The position numbers were made by a program, and so were the translations under genes. Positions 42,418 through 55,090 of a stretch of DNA of 64,000 bases are shown here, one piece after another (position 1 is the stretch's first letter; each line of letters opens with the position of its first letter). The DNA is from Maratus speciosus (Eukaryota; Arthropoda; Arachnida; Araneae; Salticidae). A model generated the notes under the pieces. The model did no database searches and was not told the DNA's origin. It worked only from the letters and a program-made list of their open reading frames with translations. The stretch lies in the NCBI GenBank assembly GCA_963932465.1, contig OZ010793.1, positions 369,424,459-369,488,458 on the forward strand, written 5' to 3'.

Positions 42418-43890
42418 TAAAAGTCACTCATTTACGTAAAGTCAAAATACTTACTTTTATAATCAACAATGTAAGTTTGTTAAGTTGCCCCGCAACTATG
42501 GAATCCAAGAAGATACTTAAATTGTTCAATTTTTCCAGGATATCTCATTTATGGTTAGACTAAATTTTTCAAGCTCCTCTAAGATGAGTTACACAAATCC
42601 TCATCCATAGGGAGCGGAGTTACATTGTTACTCCTCTTTTACGGTTAGACTAAATTTTTCAAGCTCTTAAAGGAGTAAGGGTATTTGTGTAACTCATCTT
42701 AGAAGATGAGTTACACAAATACTCATCGACAGAGAGTGGAGTTGCATTGCAACTGGCTAGTAAGCGTTATGTACTCACTACGTAGATGTGTCAAAAGTCA
42801 CTTATTTACGTAAAGTCAAAATACTAACTTTCATAATCAACAATGTAAGTTTGTTAAGTTGCCCCGCAACTAGGGAATCCAAGAAGATATTAATATTGTT
42901 CATTTTTACAGGATATCTCCTTCATGGTTAGACTAAAGTTTTATGGCTCCTCTAAGAGGAGTTACACAAATCCTCATCCATAGGGAGTGGAGTTACATTG
43001 CTACTCCTCTTTTACGGTTACACTAAATTTTTCAAGCTCTTAAAGGAGTAAGGGTATTTGTGTAACTCATCTTAGAAGATGAGTTACACAAATACTCATC
43101 CACAGAGAGTGGAGTTGCATTGCAACTGGCTAGTAAACGTTATGTACTCGCTGCGTAAATGATGAAAAGTCACTTATTTGCATAAAGTCAAAATACTTAC
43201 TTTCATAATTAACAATGCAAGTTTGTTAAGTTGCCCCGCAACTAGGAAATCCATGAAGATATTTACTTTGTTCCATTTTCCCAACATATCTCCTTTACGG
43301 TTAGAATAAATTTTTATGGCTCCTCTAAGATGAGTTACACAAATACTCATCCATAGGGAGTGGGGTTGCATTGCTATTGCCCAGTAAAAGTACTCACTAC
43401 GTAAATGAGTAAAAAGTCACTCACTTACGCAAAGTCAAAATAGTTACTATCATAATCAACAATGTAAGTTTGTTAAGTTGCCCCGCAACAGGGGAATCCA
43501 AGAAGATACTCACATTGCTCTATTTTTCCAGCATATCTCCTTTATGGTTAGACTAATTTTTTATGCTCCTCTAAAATGAGTTACACAAATCCTCATGCAT
43601 AGGGAGTGGAGTTACTTTGCAACTGCCCCGTAAACGAAACATACTCACTACGTAGATGAGTGAAAAGTCACTCATTTACGTAAAGTCAAAATACTTACTA
43701 TCATAATCAATAATGTAAGTTTGTTAGGATGCCCCGCAACTAGGGAATCCAAGAAGACACATTGTTCCATTTTCCCAGGATATCTCCTTTATGGTTAGAC
43801 TAAATTTTAATGGCTCCTCTAAGATGAGTTACACAAATACTCATCCAAAGGGAGTGGAGTTGCATTGCAACTGGGTATCTCCTCAACATA
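42418..43890. repeat. Satellite array with palindromic insert, five units
   Basis: AAGTCACT(C/T)A(C/T)TTACG starts near 42422, 42797, 43168, 43414 and 43667, so periods are about 375, 371, 246 and 253 bp. Shared blocks include TTTGTTAAGTTGCCCCGCAA and GAGTTACACAAAT(C/A)CTCATC. The long units carry an extra ~125 bp that ends in a near-perfect palindrome, ATTTGTGTAACTCATCTT AG AAGATGAGTTACACAAAT (42683-42720; repeated near 43053-43090). Short and long units differ by presence of this block. Confidence 0.9.
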
Positions 43891-44842
43891 TCAACTGCAC
43901 TGTAAAAAATATATGAGGTTACTAAGAATTTTCTAGGAAACTTGGATTTTTGTAGATTTACATCTTTTTTCTTTACGGTGTACAGATAAAACTTTAATAA
44001 TTTTACAGTTTAGTAACAGATTTCTGTAGCTTTTACAAAATATAGTTTTGTAGGTTTACATCTTTTTCTTTTTACAGTGTGTTTATTTGTTTAAGATGTC
44101 TCTGGCTTCTTTGTTTGGCAAACTATTTCTAAAATATATATTTTATTTCATTTAAAGTGTTAAAAACTTGTTAAAAAATCGTCAGCTTGCCTAAAATTTA
44201 CGCACATAAATTGTAAAATTACACAGATTTCTTAAAAAATACTTTGTCAAAGAAATAAGTAAGAGACATTAGTAAGAAAAAATTGTGACAAACACTTCGG
44301 GGATATGAACTGGAAAGGAGGGCAAGGCACAGACTTAACCAAATACAATAATTTATTTATAACAGTAAACAAAGGATTGGTAGTTGAGGGAGTATATTTA
44401 AATGCAGACGACCAGAAATAAGCTCAGTTTTATCAAAGACTCAGGGGTGGGGGGGGGGGGGGGAGGCGTGAATCCTTTCCCAAAACTTATTAAACTTAAC
44501 TCAACTCGGCTCAAAAAGACCTCACCGTTCTTTCTACAGAAACCCAAGAAATTCACTTTGCAGATATCCCGATGACTTTTTATACAAGTGGAAAACTCAA
44601 CTTCTTATCAAATTGGTGAAAACTCACAGCTGAAGACTCTGTCCAAACTGCTAATCAGAAACTCCATTTGAAGTCAACACGCGACTCGAATTTCACTAGA
44701 GAACTTACAAACCCGACGGCGAGATGCATTCCAAATCCACTGAATCCATCCACTACCTCACTGCATATATCTGCTGCATAACCACAGTTATTTGATTAAC
44801 TTATCATTGTAAAAATATCCGTGATAACCATACCACCGAAGA
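43891..44842. other. Non-coding DNA with a G-run
   Basis: TTTACATCTTTTT(T/C)TTTACGGTGT appears twice near 43960 and 44060. A run of about 15 G lies at 44449-44463. The segment 44300-44800 has average composition and reads like unique sequence; no domain or splice pattern is recognisable. An LTR-like interpretation was considered and not supported. Confidence 0.4.
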
Positions 44843-45101
44843 TACATTCACTGCCTCAGAGAAACAGTAGGACATCTTGTAATAATCGAAAATGAGATGT
44901 CTGACTTATTGCTAGTATCTGCATCTAGTGGAATAGTAGGGAATTTTTATAAAACACATCTGAGATATAGTCTTAAACATAACTTTGTATTTCAGAAGTT
45001 GTTGCACGAGATGCGAACACAGTTTCTCATAACAGTAAGTCAGACATCTCATTTTTTGTTATTACTAGATGTCCTAGTGTTGCTCTGAGGCGATGAATGT
45101 A
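44843..45101. mobile_element. MITE with ~70-bp terminal inverted repeats
   Basis: Left arm 44843-44911 (TACATTCACTGCCTCAGAGA...) and right arm 45034-45101 (...TCTGAGGCGATGAATGTA) are inverted with about 85-90 percent agreement; both contain AATGAGATGTCTGACTTA. The spacer is about 120 bp. TA at both outer edges suggests a Tc1/mariner-type target. Its right edge is shared with the next element. Confidence 0.8.
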
Positions 45102-46830
45102 AAGTCGTGGGGAAAAAAAAAGTAATCACCCCCAGCTAACCCTTCAAATAATTATAATAGAAGAAAGTGACTGGTACCAAACGATGGGAAATAGAGTCTG
45201 CTCTCAAACGATGTATATAAAATTTGCTTAGGAGTCCTTATACAAATCGAAACCAGACCAAACGTTTTGTCCAACCCTGCATTTATGTTCAAAAAGTCAA
45301 ACCCTGCATTATATTCGCTAAATAGAGGCTTCCGGTATTCGGGAATGGCAGTATAGATGTTAATGGACATTCCCTAATTTCGGACAACTCTATTAAGCAA
45401 AAACCCTTTTTAATACAAAACACATACATATTTGTTTTTCTTTTTTTCAATGGTAACATCCAATTTTGGTACTATATTTTAAATCTTCTGTTCAAACGAT
45501 GCCTAGAAACGAAATTTCTAGTCATTTGTATGATAAATTTTTGAATTATAAACATTCAAAATTGAGAGTTTTCCATGTTAAATTACATTTTCACATCTTT
45601 ATTAATATCTCCTGAAATTATAATCCTAATGTGATAATATTGTGTGTGGTTATAATACTAAAAAACCCAAATAAAAATACATTGATGTTGTAATTTAAAA
45701 AAATATATAATATGAATTATGAATTAAAGAGCTAAGTGGAAACATGTTAAGTAACAAAAATTACATTTGGAGAAATTTGATGTGAAAGCTTTTGTTCTGA
45801 ATTTTAATGATTTATTTTCTGTTTGATACCATGTGTTTAAAATATTAACAGGTGTGGTACTAAACTCTATCAAAAAAACTTATTCATATTTAATTTTTAA
45901 ATATTAAAAAATATTAATATTATTCGCATGATTAAATATTAAAATATTAAATACTAATGAATAATATCTTAAATCTTCAAGGCTAAATAGAACTTTGGTA
46001 TTTTAGCTTTACCATGTGATAGAATACCTGATAACACCTTCGTCCAAACGATAAAATCATTTTTAAGAAAATGTCGCATTACATGTTCTTCCACTCATCT
46101 CTTCAATTATGAAATTAACATTCGAAAAAAATACGAATAGCAACCTACTTTTTGATAGATTTATATTTATTATGTCCTGCTTTAAGGGAATTCTCAATTT
46201 CAAATTTTTCTTTCAATCAGTTTTCGAATTATCATAAAAAAAAGTCAAAATGATGGTTTACATCTAATGTAAGTTTGAAAATGTGGTTTAAGTCCAATGT
46301 CCAATCCAATAAAATGATGGTTACATACCTGTCTAGGATGTGCAGGAAAGCATAATTTGAAAAATAAATTTTACTCATTTTATTGAAATATTTGGGCTGG
46401 CATAGTGGAAACATATTAAGCAAGTGAAATGGTTACATTGGCAAGAAATAATACATTAATAGAAGTGACACAGTCATTCTGTAGCATTTCAGCAATGGAG
46501 TATGAACTTCAATTTGGATACAGCCCCTAAAACAGGTTAATTTTAAAATAATTAATTTCTAACTAATCATAAGAATTTCACGAAAATTTGGATATTGGCT
46601 AATTGTAGGTTGTTCAAATTATTTATCGTGTAAAAATTGGGTATTGCTATTGAAAACAAAAGTGAAGTTTGGGTTTGTTTTAATACGTAGAAGGCTCCCT
46701 AAGCAAATTTTATATGCATCATTTAAAAGTAAACTTTATTTCCAATCGTTTTGTACCATTATCTTTCATCTAGGATAATTTTTTGTAGAGTTAGCAGGGT
46801 GTGTTTACTTTTTTTTTTTCCACGACTGTA
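45100..46830. mobile_element. TIR element with ~140-bp inverted repeats
   Basis: Left TAAAGTCGTGGGGAAAAAAA (45100) and right TTTTTCCACGACTGTA (ending 46830) are inverted. Similarity continues inwards for about 140 bp: GCTAACCC against its inverse, CAAACGATGGGAAATAGAG, AAATTTGCTTAGGAGTCC, against 46690-46830. The interior (45262-45440) contains a fragment of the Tigger-like repeat that is split by the Helitron elsewhere. The remainder is AT-rich with no transposase. TACAGTCGTGG-type ends and TA flanks suggest a Tc1/mariner relative. Confidence 0.75.
45262..45440. repeat. Uninterrupted paralogue of the Helitron insertion site
   Basis: TTTTGTCCAACCCTGCATTT, ATGTTCAAAAAGTCAAACCC and TGCATTATATTCGCTAAATA run straight through the point (45311/45312) at which the 17.9-kb Helitron lies in the other copy. 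They continue through GTATTCGGGAATGGC and GGACAACTCTATTAAGCAAA to about 45440. This copy is the ancestral, empty state. Confidence 0.9.
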
Positions 46831-47255
46831 CTTCGCAAAACTAAAAGTAATGATAGAATAGGTCTCATTCATGCACAAAAATTCAGAACACCACGATCGC
46901 GCGTGACGTCCCAAAACTCATTCGTTTACTATCGTACCCTTACTCAACCACAGAGTATTCAAAGAAAATAAGCTAAAAATATTAATTTTCTAGCGTGAAA
47001 TTTTGAGCGTATGTATGCATTTCAGGCATATAGGTTTAACAATGAAGAGGGAAATTTGAGATTCCACTAACCAACAACCTTAATGCATTTTTGTATGACA
47101 TTCGCAATTCTGCCACCCTCGGATTTTTCAAAACACTTCATTTTTTTATCACTTCATTCTTGTCTTCACATCTTCGTTTCTTCCCTCAAAATTTATTACT
47201 CTTTTTTCGTGATAACAATACAATATGCAATCTATATATTTTGAAACATCATATA
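46831..47255. other. Unique-looking DNA between two transposons
   Basis: Contains a CG-richer patch CCACGATCGCGCGTGACGTC at 46892-46911. No coding segment was recognised; the 64-codon frame at 47091-47285 runs into the Helitron end and is not a gene. Confidence 0.4.
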
Positions 47256-50120
47256 CTAGCAAACCCCGCAGCTTTGCTCGCGTAATATTTGAAATATGCC
47301 AAGTGATATTTATATGTCTAATTATTATTAAAAAGTACTAACTAAATTTTTATTTTATTAAAAGGTAATATTTTATTTTATTAAAAGGTACTTATTACTT
47401 TTAGGAATAATTCAAAAATTACTATTTAAAACAGAGTTTGACTAAACATCATTATTACACTGCATTAGGCAGAATTGAGACTTAAATTAATAAAACGAAA
47501 CAAAACTAAAAAAAATGATAATTTAGAAAATATTTTGAAACTTTTATGCTCAATTAATACGCTCATTTCAGTATTCATTTGAAGTTTTGAATTTTTTAGA
47601 AACCATCTTCTTACATCTTAAAATTAACTATCATGTCAAATTCAAAGTCCTACCAACATAAAGGGCTATGTTGAAATAGGAACTGTCACCATTAATTTTC
47701 CAACATTAATTTTGAAATCGATTTGTTATTTCCTAATATTCCACAGAAACGTAATTTAGAAAGCTTTTAAAGGTCTTTTTTAGAACGTTTGTTGTTCCTG
47801 TGAACCCCAAGTGGTAGAATCATCGGCATAAAATATAGCCTGTGTAGGATCAGAGACTGTTACCATTGATTCAAAACTATTACTTTTATAATCGTTTTAT
47901 ATTCTCTGAAATTGCATAGAAATCGTAATTTAGGGCTTTTTTGGAACGCTTTTCGCACCTCCCCTTCCCTTCACCCCTTTTTAATTCAAATTTATTTTTG
48001 ACAGTCCTTCGAGGGCATTTATATTTTCAAAGTAACTATCATGAGATATTTAAAGTTTCTAGCCTGTTCAGTATCACAGGAATCGCAATTTAGAAAGTTT
48101 TCAGCTCCTGCAACCCTCTGGTGGTAGTGGCACAGACATAAAATATAGTTTATTTTTGAGCAGGTTCTATCACCAACAATTTGTCATCATTATTTTTTTA
48201 ATCGGTTTGGTATTTTATAAGTTTGCTTAAAAATTGTAATTTATAACGCTTTTCGCTCGCTTCATCTTTTTAAATTTGGAATTTTCTTTCGACTGTTCTT
48301 AGAAAGCAGTTGCATCTTGTAAGTAAATACCATGCCATATTTCAATGTGTTAGACCCCTCAGCTGTGCAAAAAACGCAAATTAGAACATGTTTTGCTTTT
48401 GCAACCCTCAGATGGTAATGACAGCAACATAAAATGTAACCTATGTTATAGCAGGGACTGTCATCATTGATATGCAACCATTACTTTTGAAATAGCTTTG
48501 GTATTTCCTGAGATTGAGTAGAAATCGCAATTTACATCGTTTTCAGAACGCTTTAGTGCTTTTTCACCCCTTTTTAAATTTCCAATTTTTTCGAAACTGT
48601 TCTTAAAGATCATTTATATCTAATAAATATGTACCTTGCCTAATTTTAAGTTGCTAGCCCCTACCGAACACAAAAATCGAAATTTAGAACGCTTTTTTGC
48701 TCCTGCAACGTCTAGGTGACAGTGATACAGACATAAAATAGCGTCTATGTTAGGGCAGAGGCTGTCAGCATCAATTTCCTACCATTACGTTTGAAATCAG
48801 TTTGATTCTTCCTAGATATTGCTGACAAATCGGCATTTAGAACATTTTAAGAACGCTTTTCGCGCATTTTGCTCCTGCATCTCCTCTGGGGTAGTGGAAA
48901 CAGATATAAAATATAGCCTATCATGGAGCAAGATCTGTCACCTTCATTTGTACACCATTATATTTAAAATCGGGTTCAGTACTTCCTGAGATGGCATAGA
49001 AATTGCAATTTAGAACGTTTTTTACAACGCTTTTTGCGCATTTTGACCCCCTTTTAAATTTTGATTTTTTTAGGAAATGTCCTTAGAGATCATTATTATC
49101 TTATAACTAACTACCATTCCAAATTTCACGATTCTAGGCCCTTCCGTAATGCAAAAACTGCAATTTAGAACGTTTTTCTCCTGCACCACCTTTGGGGTAG
49201 TGGCACCGACATAAAACATAACCTATGTTGGAACAAGTGTTGTCACCATCATTTTAACGTCATTATTTTTTAGATCGGTTTGGTATTTCCTTAGCTTGTG
49301 TAGAATGCACCATTTAGAACGTTTTTTAGAACGCTTTTCGCGCATTTTCACCCCTTTCAAATTTTGAATTGTTTAAGAAATGGTCTTAGAAATCCTTTAT
49401 ATCTAATGAGTAGCTAATATTTCAAATTTCATATTTCTAGGCCCTTCAGTAACACATAAATCGCATTTTTAGAACGTTTTTTGCTCCAGCACCCTCTTTG
49501 AGGTAGTGGCACCGACATAAAATATAGCCTATCTTGGAGCAAGGGTTGTCACCATCATTTTGACACCAATATTTTAAAAATCGGTTTGGTATTTCCTGAG
49601 ATTGTGTAAAAAATACCATTTAGAACATTTTTTAGAACGTTTTTTGCTCTTCCACCCCCTTTGCGGTAGTGGCACCGACATAAAACATAGCCTATCTTTG
49701 AGCAAGGATTGTCACCATCATTTTGATACCAATATTTTTTTAATCGATTCGGTATTTCCTGAGATTGTGTAAAAACTACCATTTAGAACGTTTTTTAGAA
49801 CGCTTTTTGTGCATTTTCACCCCTTTTAAATTTCGAATTGTTTAAGAACTGCTCTTAGACACCATTTATATCTTATAAGTAACTAATATTCCAAATTTTA
49901 TATTTCTAGGCCCTTCAGTAACGCAAAAATCGCATTTTTTGAACGTTTTTTGCTCCTGCCCCCCCTTTGAGATAGTAGCACTGACATAAAATATAGCCTA
50001 TGTTCTAAGTTGGACTAACACCATCATTTTGATACCATTACTTTTGAAATCGGTTCGGTAGCTTCAGAGATTACCTCTAACAAACAAACAAACTTTACTT
50101 CTTTATAATATTAGTATAGA
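47256..50120 (-). mobile_element. Helitron, 2.87 kb, non-autonomous, sister of the 17.9-kb copy
   Basis: On the minus strand it starts TCTATACTAATATTATAAAG (50120 downwards) and ends with a stem AGCAAA/TTTGCT variant, GCGAGCAAAGCTGCGGGG, TTTGCTAG (47256-47280). It lies between A and T as expected. The interior is the same ~300-bp tandem array as the large copy, reversed. No Rep-helicase. It provides the size expected of the large copy before its nested insertions. Confidence 0.9.
47690..50080 (-). repeat. ~300-bp tandem array inside the small Helitron
   Basis: Eight or so units repeat AAATCGGTTTGGTATTTCC, TTTAGAACGTTTTTTAGAAC, GCATTTTCACCCCTTTT, GGCACCGACATAAAA and TGTCACCATCATTTTGA. Units from 48950 to 50050 are more alike than those from 47700 to 48900, so the 5'-proximal end (higher coordinates) has been homogenised more recently. 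A truncated ~150-bp unit sits at about 49550-49710. Confidence 0.85.
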
Positions 50121-51330
50121 TATATAAGTTTACTTATGGGCGTTGAAGAGTTAAATCATTTGAATACATCTAAAGTCTAAAACTGCTTTAATGTGGTATG
50201 CAGTGTAATTATATTACTAACACAGATCAGTTAGATGTAGTAGCTTTAGATGGCATTTTCACTCATTCCGCCTAAAGCCAGTTACATCACACCTTGAAAT
50301 ATTCAAAATTGTAAACATTCGCCATTCAGCTCGGTTATGCAATCAATTCAGTAAAGGCCATATCCCTGGAGTACAAATGGACATCAATCAAAGTCAAAAC
50401 TGTCCCCTTCGCAATATACATCCCACTTTGCAATGAGTCTGTAATGCTGTTCCAAGCTCATTTGTCATACTCTTTGAAGCCCTACAACCGCATCAAATGA
50501 GACATCGAATAATACACCTACTTACACTACTTGTAGAGGCTGTCCGAAGCTACAACATGCAAAGATTTTTCGCCTAGAGATCAGAGCGTTTTAATAGATG
50601 GAAGAGGAAAACCTAATTAACATTACAGCATTGAAATAGGACGGTAGAGTGAAATTACACAGAGAATAATAATAAACACACTATTTTCCGAAAGATTTGC
50701 CACATGGGACTTCTTTCCACAGGGTTTTCAAAACTAATTCTACCGCTATTGATTGGCAGTTCAAACTTATCTTCAATTTATCTCTAAATTTTACCTCAAG
50801 GGCAGTTGGAAGGCAAACTCGTGAAAAAATCCCTTTTTTTTATGTTTGAGTCCTTTATTTTTTCCCTTTCGAATGATATATTACTTTTGTTTCTACAACT
50901 AAGAGAAGTAAATTTTTTTTTAAGTAATTCAATTTGTTTACATCATGCATGAACATTACATACATAAACATTACATGTATAAACTTTGAATTCAACTTTC
51001 TCAAAATGTTATTTTTTGATCTTCGATTCTTTGATCTTCTTTTATAGAAACTATTACATATTATTGTCTGTAATCTTACCTGAATATTTTACACATATTT
51101 CAGATCAATATGAAGTGAACTTTTGCTACTAATATATGTACAAAATTTTTATTAAAAGATTTTCTTTGGAAAATGCAAGCTTTTTTGTTATTTAAAACTG
51201 CTTTTTTTCATTATTAAAAAAAATAAGTAAATAATATTTGTTTGTAAATTTTATTTCATTTTATTAGGAATTATTTATAATTATGTATAAAAATTTTCAA
51301 GTGGATATATTCGGTAGTTTCTGGAAGATA
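50121..51330. other. Lower-repeat, unique-looking DNA
   Basis: From 50230 to 50780 base composition is closer to average and no repeat family is evident (for example CATCAATCAAAGTCAAAACT, GCTGTCCGAAGCTACAAC). No exon with splice sites was recognised on either strand. From 50820 onwards it is AT-rich. Confidence 0.4.
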
Positions 51331-51332
51331 CA

Positions 51333-51627
51333 TTAATTGGTATTACTTAGTTATTTCGTCGACCAAAAATCTATCGCCAAACTATAAAATTAAATGTTAA
51401 TAATAGTTGATCGTAAATGTCACATTCACTTGACTTTAAGCAAGTTACACGCGTTTACGTCATCAAATGATTATTATTTCGACGTTTTATTTGTATTTTT
51501 ATTAATGTTATACTAATTTATTTGTTATTTCTCTATTTAAAATAAAAATTATGTCAATTTGTATAATTTGGCGATTCATATAATTTGGCAAAATTGGTCG
51601 ACGGGATAACTAAGTAGTACCCATTAG
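51333..51627. mobile_element. MITE, ~295 bp
   Basis: Left TTAATTGGTATTACTTAGTT (51333) and right TAACTAAGTAGTACCCATTA (51608-51627) are inverted over about 33 bp, both running into GTCGACCAA/TTGGTCGAC. Subterminal ATCGCCAAACTATA and ATAATTTGGCGATTC are also inverted. The interior is AT-rich. Family not identified. Confidence 0.8.
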
Positions 51628-53929
51628 TTTAACATGGCAGGTATATGGACTTACAACTCCCCTTAAGATGTCTAAATTTTTTTAAGATTTAAGATTTCCA
51701 ATAGAAATTAGGGGCTATACATATATAACGCTATCATTTTAGGGGTGGGGGAGTCTGACACTTGATATCGTAAGATATCACTAGGGGAAGGGAGGGTTGT
51801 CTTTTGATATCGGTATCATTTTTGATTCATCCAAAATTTCCTCTTTTTATTTGTAACTTAGTGTATACATCAAAATAGTATGTTCTCTTTTGTTAGTCTG
51901 TTATCTATTTTTATGAAATTATAAAGCTATTATTAAAATCATTAAATGGTTATAAATAAAATTATTTAATTCCGAAATATGGAATACCCCCAACGTTTAC
52001 CATTCCTATTCTTCTGTCACACGTGTATGTATGTATAATCCGCTGTTTGACAAACCATAGGCTTATTATGTTTGAAATTGTACTTGTGTTTACTTGTAAA
52101 TAAAAGACAAAGAATGTTGTTCACCTGTTTTGTTGACAAGAAGTTCTGGCTGCCCCGCCCCGTGCGGGGGCAAGTGCAAAACGACACTATTTCTGTTGAA
52201 TGCATTATGTAACAAAAAGCTATTATTAAATACTTTTAAACAGTAACTATTTCTTTTAAGTGTTATTTAATTTGATATAAAGTTATTTCATATATAAAGT
52301 GATATTGTGTTGACTTCTCTTTAGTTGAGTCAATAAAGTATGCGAAAAATAAATGTAACCATATTTGTATATCTCTCCAAACAAAAGAAAAAATTCCAAA
52401 AATCAAAAGAATTTTTCGACATTCATAACGATATCATTACGGGGGAGGGGGGGGTGGGTGGGTGTTGTGTCCAAAATTATAAAAATGTTGATAAAGTTAT
52501 ATATGTACATCCTCTTTTGAAGTTTTGTTTCAGTAGGGAAATAAGAACGCGACATCATCATATTCACACAATCAGAAGACTGATACCGTCGGAATGATTC
52601 CAAGGTGTAGATGTGGCAGTTAATTCTCAAGACATACGGATTATTTGTCTGCTTTAAAAAATAATAAATATTTTTATTATGAACTTTCTAAATTTAATTT
52701 AACAGGGTTTATATCGTTAGATAGAAATATTCCAATATTCCTTTACAATATACAGTCAAACTCGGATAATACGATAAGCAAAGGTATTATAAAAATACTT
52801 GTATTAATCGTTAATCAAAATACCCTTGAAGATAATACAAATATTAAAACACACTTAATACTATAATGGTTAAACTAATTACTACTAATTAGTGCTCTAA
52901 TTATTCCCATTCTAAATTTAATTTAATATCACAAATGTTACCATAAAATATTCAATCTTATCTTTATGAGTATCATTTTCATCAGACTTTTAAAGACGGT
53001 TCTTTTCATTAAAAAAAATCCCAGTACTGAAAGCAAAGACTTTAAAAAACTAGCAATTCTAAAGCACGTGAGCGACGCACAGTAGTATAACTGACAGTAG
53101 TATAATCCTTTTTCCCAGAAAAACTCATCTGATCATCATCATCACTACGATTTTCGTGTTACTGATTTCACATATCCTTTTCATTTTAAAAGTGCAAAAA
53201 CAGAGATATAAATGCTGGTTAGTATGCCAAAATTCCGAATTTAAATGAAGAAACAAATAAAGATTTTCTTCATGCTCCTTCGTTTCCATGCCTTAGTTGT
53301 AAATCTTACAGTAAGGTTGCGTTCAGAAAGCAAAGGCAAAGCCTGTCATTTTAAAGCAATAAAACTTTTCTTTTCTAACCCCATTTGTGGTTTTTAACAA
53401 AATGACGAGAGAATCAACAATGGGTCATGAGATAAGATTAGATCGAACTTGAAAGAAACTCTCCCGTCCTGAAGGATGTCCGACAGTTTCTTTTTAAAGC
53501 CATTAAAGATGAAAAGCGCCGCGTGACCTCAAAAAAGCACCGCCTGACCAGAACAAAGAGAGCGCAAGTAGAATGCTACGTCTATCTGGAGCTTTAGGCG
53601 CAACGTCCTTATCTCTTCCTTCTTTCAGGATCTCAGGGCATTCTTTTGAATGTACTTTAGGTGGGGGAGGGTCCTCTTTGAACGTTGAAATTCTGTTTGG
53701 CAAAACTGATAAATTGTTACATTTTGACAGACGTAATGAAGAAATTTTATGAGATCTTATCATTATTCTTATATACTGTTCGATAAAAAATGGATTCCTT
53801 TCCCAATTCGACACTACATTTTGCCTAAAATTACATTAAAATGAATAGATGTTTTGCTCACGTTAGCCGTGTTTTTATTTTTTTTTATACGTTCGTAATT
53901 ATATAAATTCGTAGCACCTATTAGTCCAG
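51628..53929. other. Non-coding DNA, no recognised gene
   Basis: Holds G-rich patches (51741-51755, 52440-52462) and a CCCCGCCCCGTGCGGGGG hairpin-like phrase near 52152-52169. A single Tigger-end-like phrase, ACAGTCAAACTCGGATAATA, is at about 52752 without a partner. The segment 53440-53660 is more GC-rich but no domain is recognisable. Confidence 0.4.
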
Positions 53930-54800
53930 CAATAGGGAATTTTACCTAGCAAAATTAATGGTAGTACTGGAAATCGGCTTTCTAGATGTTTTTTGGGTCA
54001 CTGAATCTGAATTTGTAACTTCCCACCAAAATTTCCCCCCGGCAACCCCCCCCAAATTTTGGTAAAAAGCCCCCCCCCCCCCCCAAAAAAAAGGTTTTTA
54101 TTAAAAAAAAAAATCAATTTTTTTATTATTTTAGAGAAAAAGTATCTAAAAATTCAGAAAGTAGACAAAATTTCCAACAAATTAGATATATGACATTATG
54201 ACTTAGGATGAAGGGGGAGGGGGGATCCGCCTCGGAACATGCGCGCGGTGCTGCGTAAACTAAGTTGCGCAATTCCACTTAACCACTCACACGTTTACAT
54301 TCGCCCTTCCATCTCCCCTCCGAACTTTCTCTATAAGGTTTACTTTAAGATTTTTGGGTCGTTGAATCCGAACTTTTAACTTTCCCCCCAAAAATTTCCC
54401 CCCCGAACCCCCCTCCAAATAGTTGTTTTTAACTTAAATTTCTTATTGTTTTAGGGGAAAAGCATTACGAAATTCAGAAACTAAACAAAATTTGCTACAA
54501 ATAGGATATATGACATTATGAATTAGGATGAACGGGGAGGGTGAGGGCTGCCTCGGAACATGCACAGCGCCGCTACGTGCACTAAATGATGAAGACCAGG
54601 CAATAGGGGATTTTATCTGGCAAAATTAATGGTAGTACTGGAAATCGGCTTTCTAGATGTTTTTTTGGGGTCGCTGAATCCGAATTTGTAACTTCCCACC
54701 AAAACGTCACCCGGCAACCCCCCAAAAAATTGATTTTTGGAAAAAATTTGGTTTTTGAGAAAAGCGCGCGGGGAATGTTCCGAGGCAGCCCCCTCTCTCC
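53930..54800. repeat. Three diverged tandem copies with C-runs and an inverted end
   Basis: GGTAGTACTGGAAATCGGCT is at 53959 and 54629. TTTTTGGGTC(A/G)(C/T)TGAATC(T/C)GAA is at 53991, 54353 and 54665. Each copy continues into CCACCAAAA or CCCCCAAAA and a C-run (54005-54085, 54382-54415, 54700-54725). GGATGAAGGGGGAGGGGGGATCC...CCTCGGAACATGCGCGCGG (54207-54248) reappears at 54528-54570. It appears inverted at 54766-54815 (CGCGCGGGGAATGTTCCGAG). This is a tandemly duplicated element end. Parent unknown. Confidence 0.7.
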
Positions 54801-55090
54801 CCGTTTATCCTACGTCTGTCCGCATATAACAGCGCAAAAACTACCCACCGAATGGTTTGGAATTTAATATGTATAATCGTTGCAGAATTTTGCCGAGTCA
54901 CTTCAAATTTTATGAAAATCGAATCAAAACTAAAAAAAAATGTCAATAAAAGTTTTCTTCCTTCTATTAAACCCTCTCATACGTAATTAATTCAGTGATA
55001 TCCCATGATAGGTAATGATTCTAGGTTGCCACGGTGATGACGTCCTATTTATGTTGGATTCATATTATTTCCATGTTACTGAATTTAATA
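54801..55090. other. Short non-coding spacer
   Basis: No features beyond AT-rich sequence; borders the repeated C-run block and the pogo/Tigger-like element. Confidence 0.4.

Noticed and set aside
42418..43890. CRISPR-like array because of regular repeats
   Set aside because: Units are 250-375 bp with no short repeat/unique spacer structure, and the setting is eukaryotic satellite DNA.
44280..44840. LTR or unique gene exon
   Set aside because: Average composition only. No polyadenylation/PBS/PPT arrangement, no splice-bounded frame and no recognisable peptide.
50230..50780. Host gene exon in the most unique-looking stretch
   Set aside because: Frames are interrupted on both strands and no donor/acceptor pair bounds an open segment.
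52742..52866. Another Tigger-like element starting ACAGTCAAACTCGGATAATA
   Set aside because: No inverted partner end was found within several kilobases, so one phrase is not enough.
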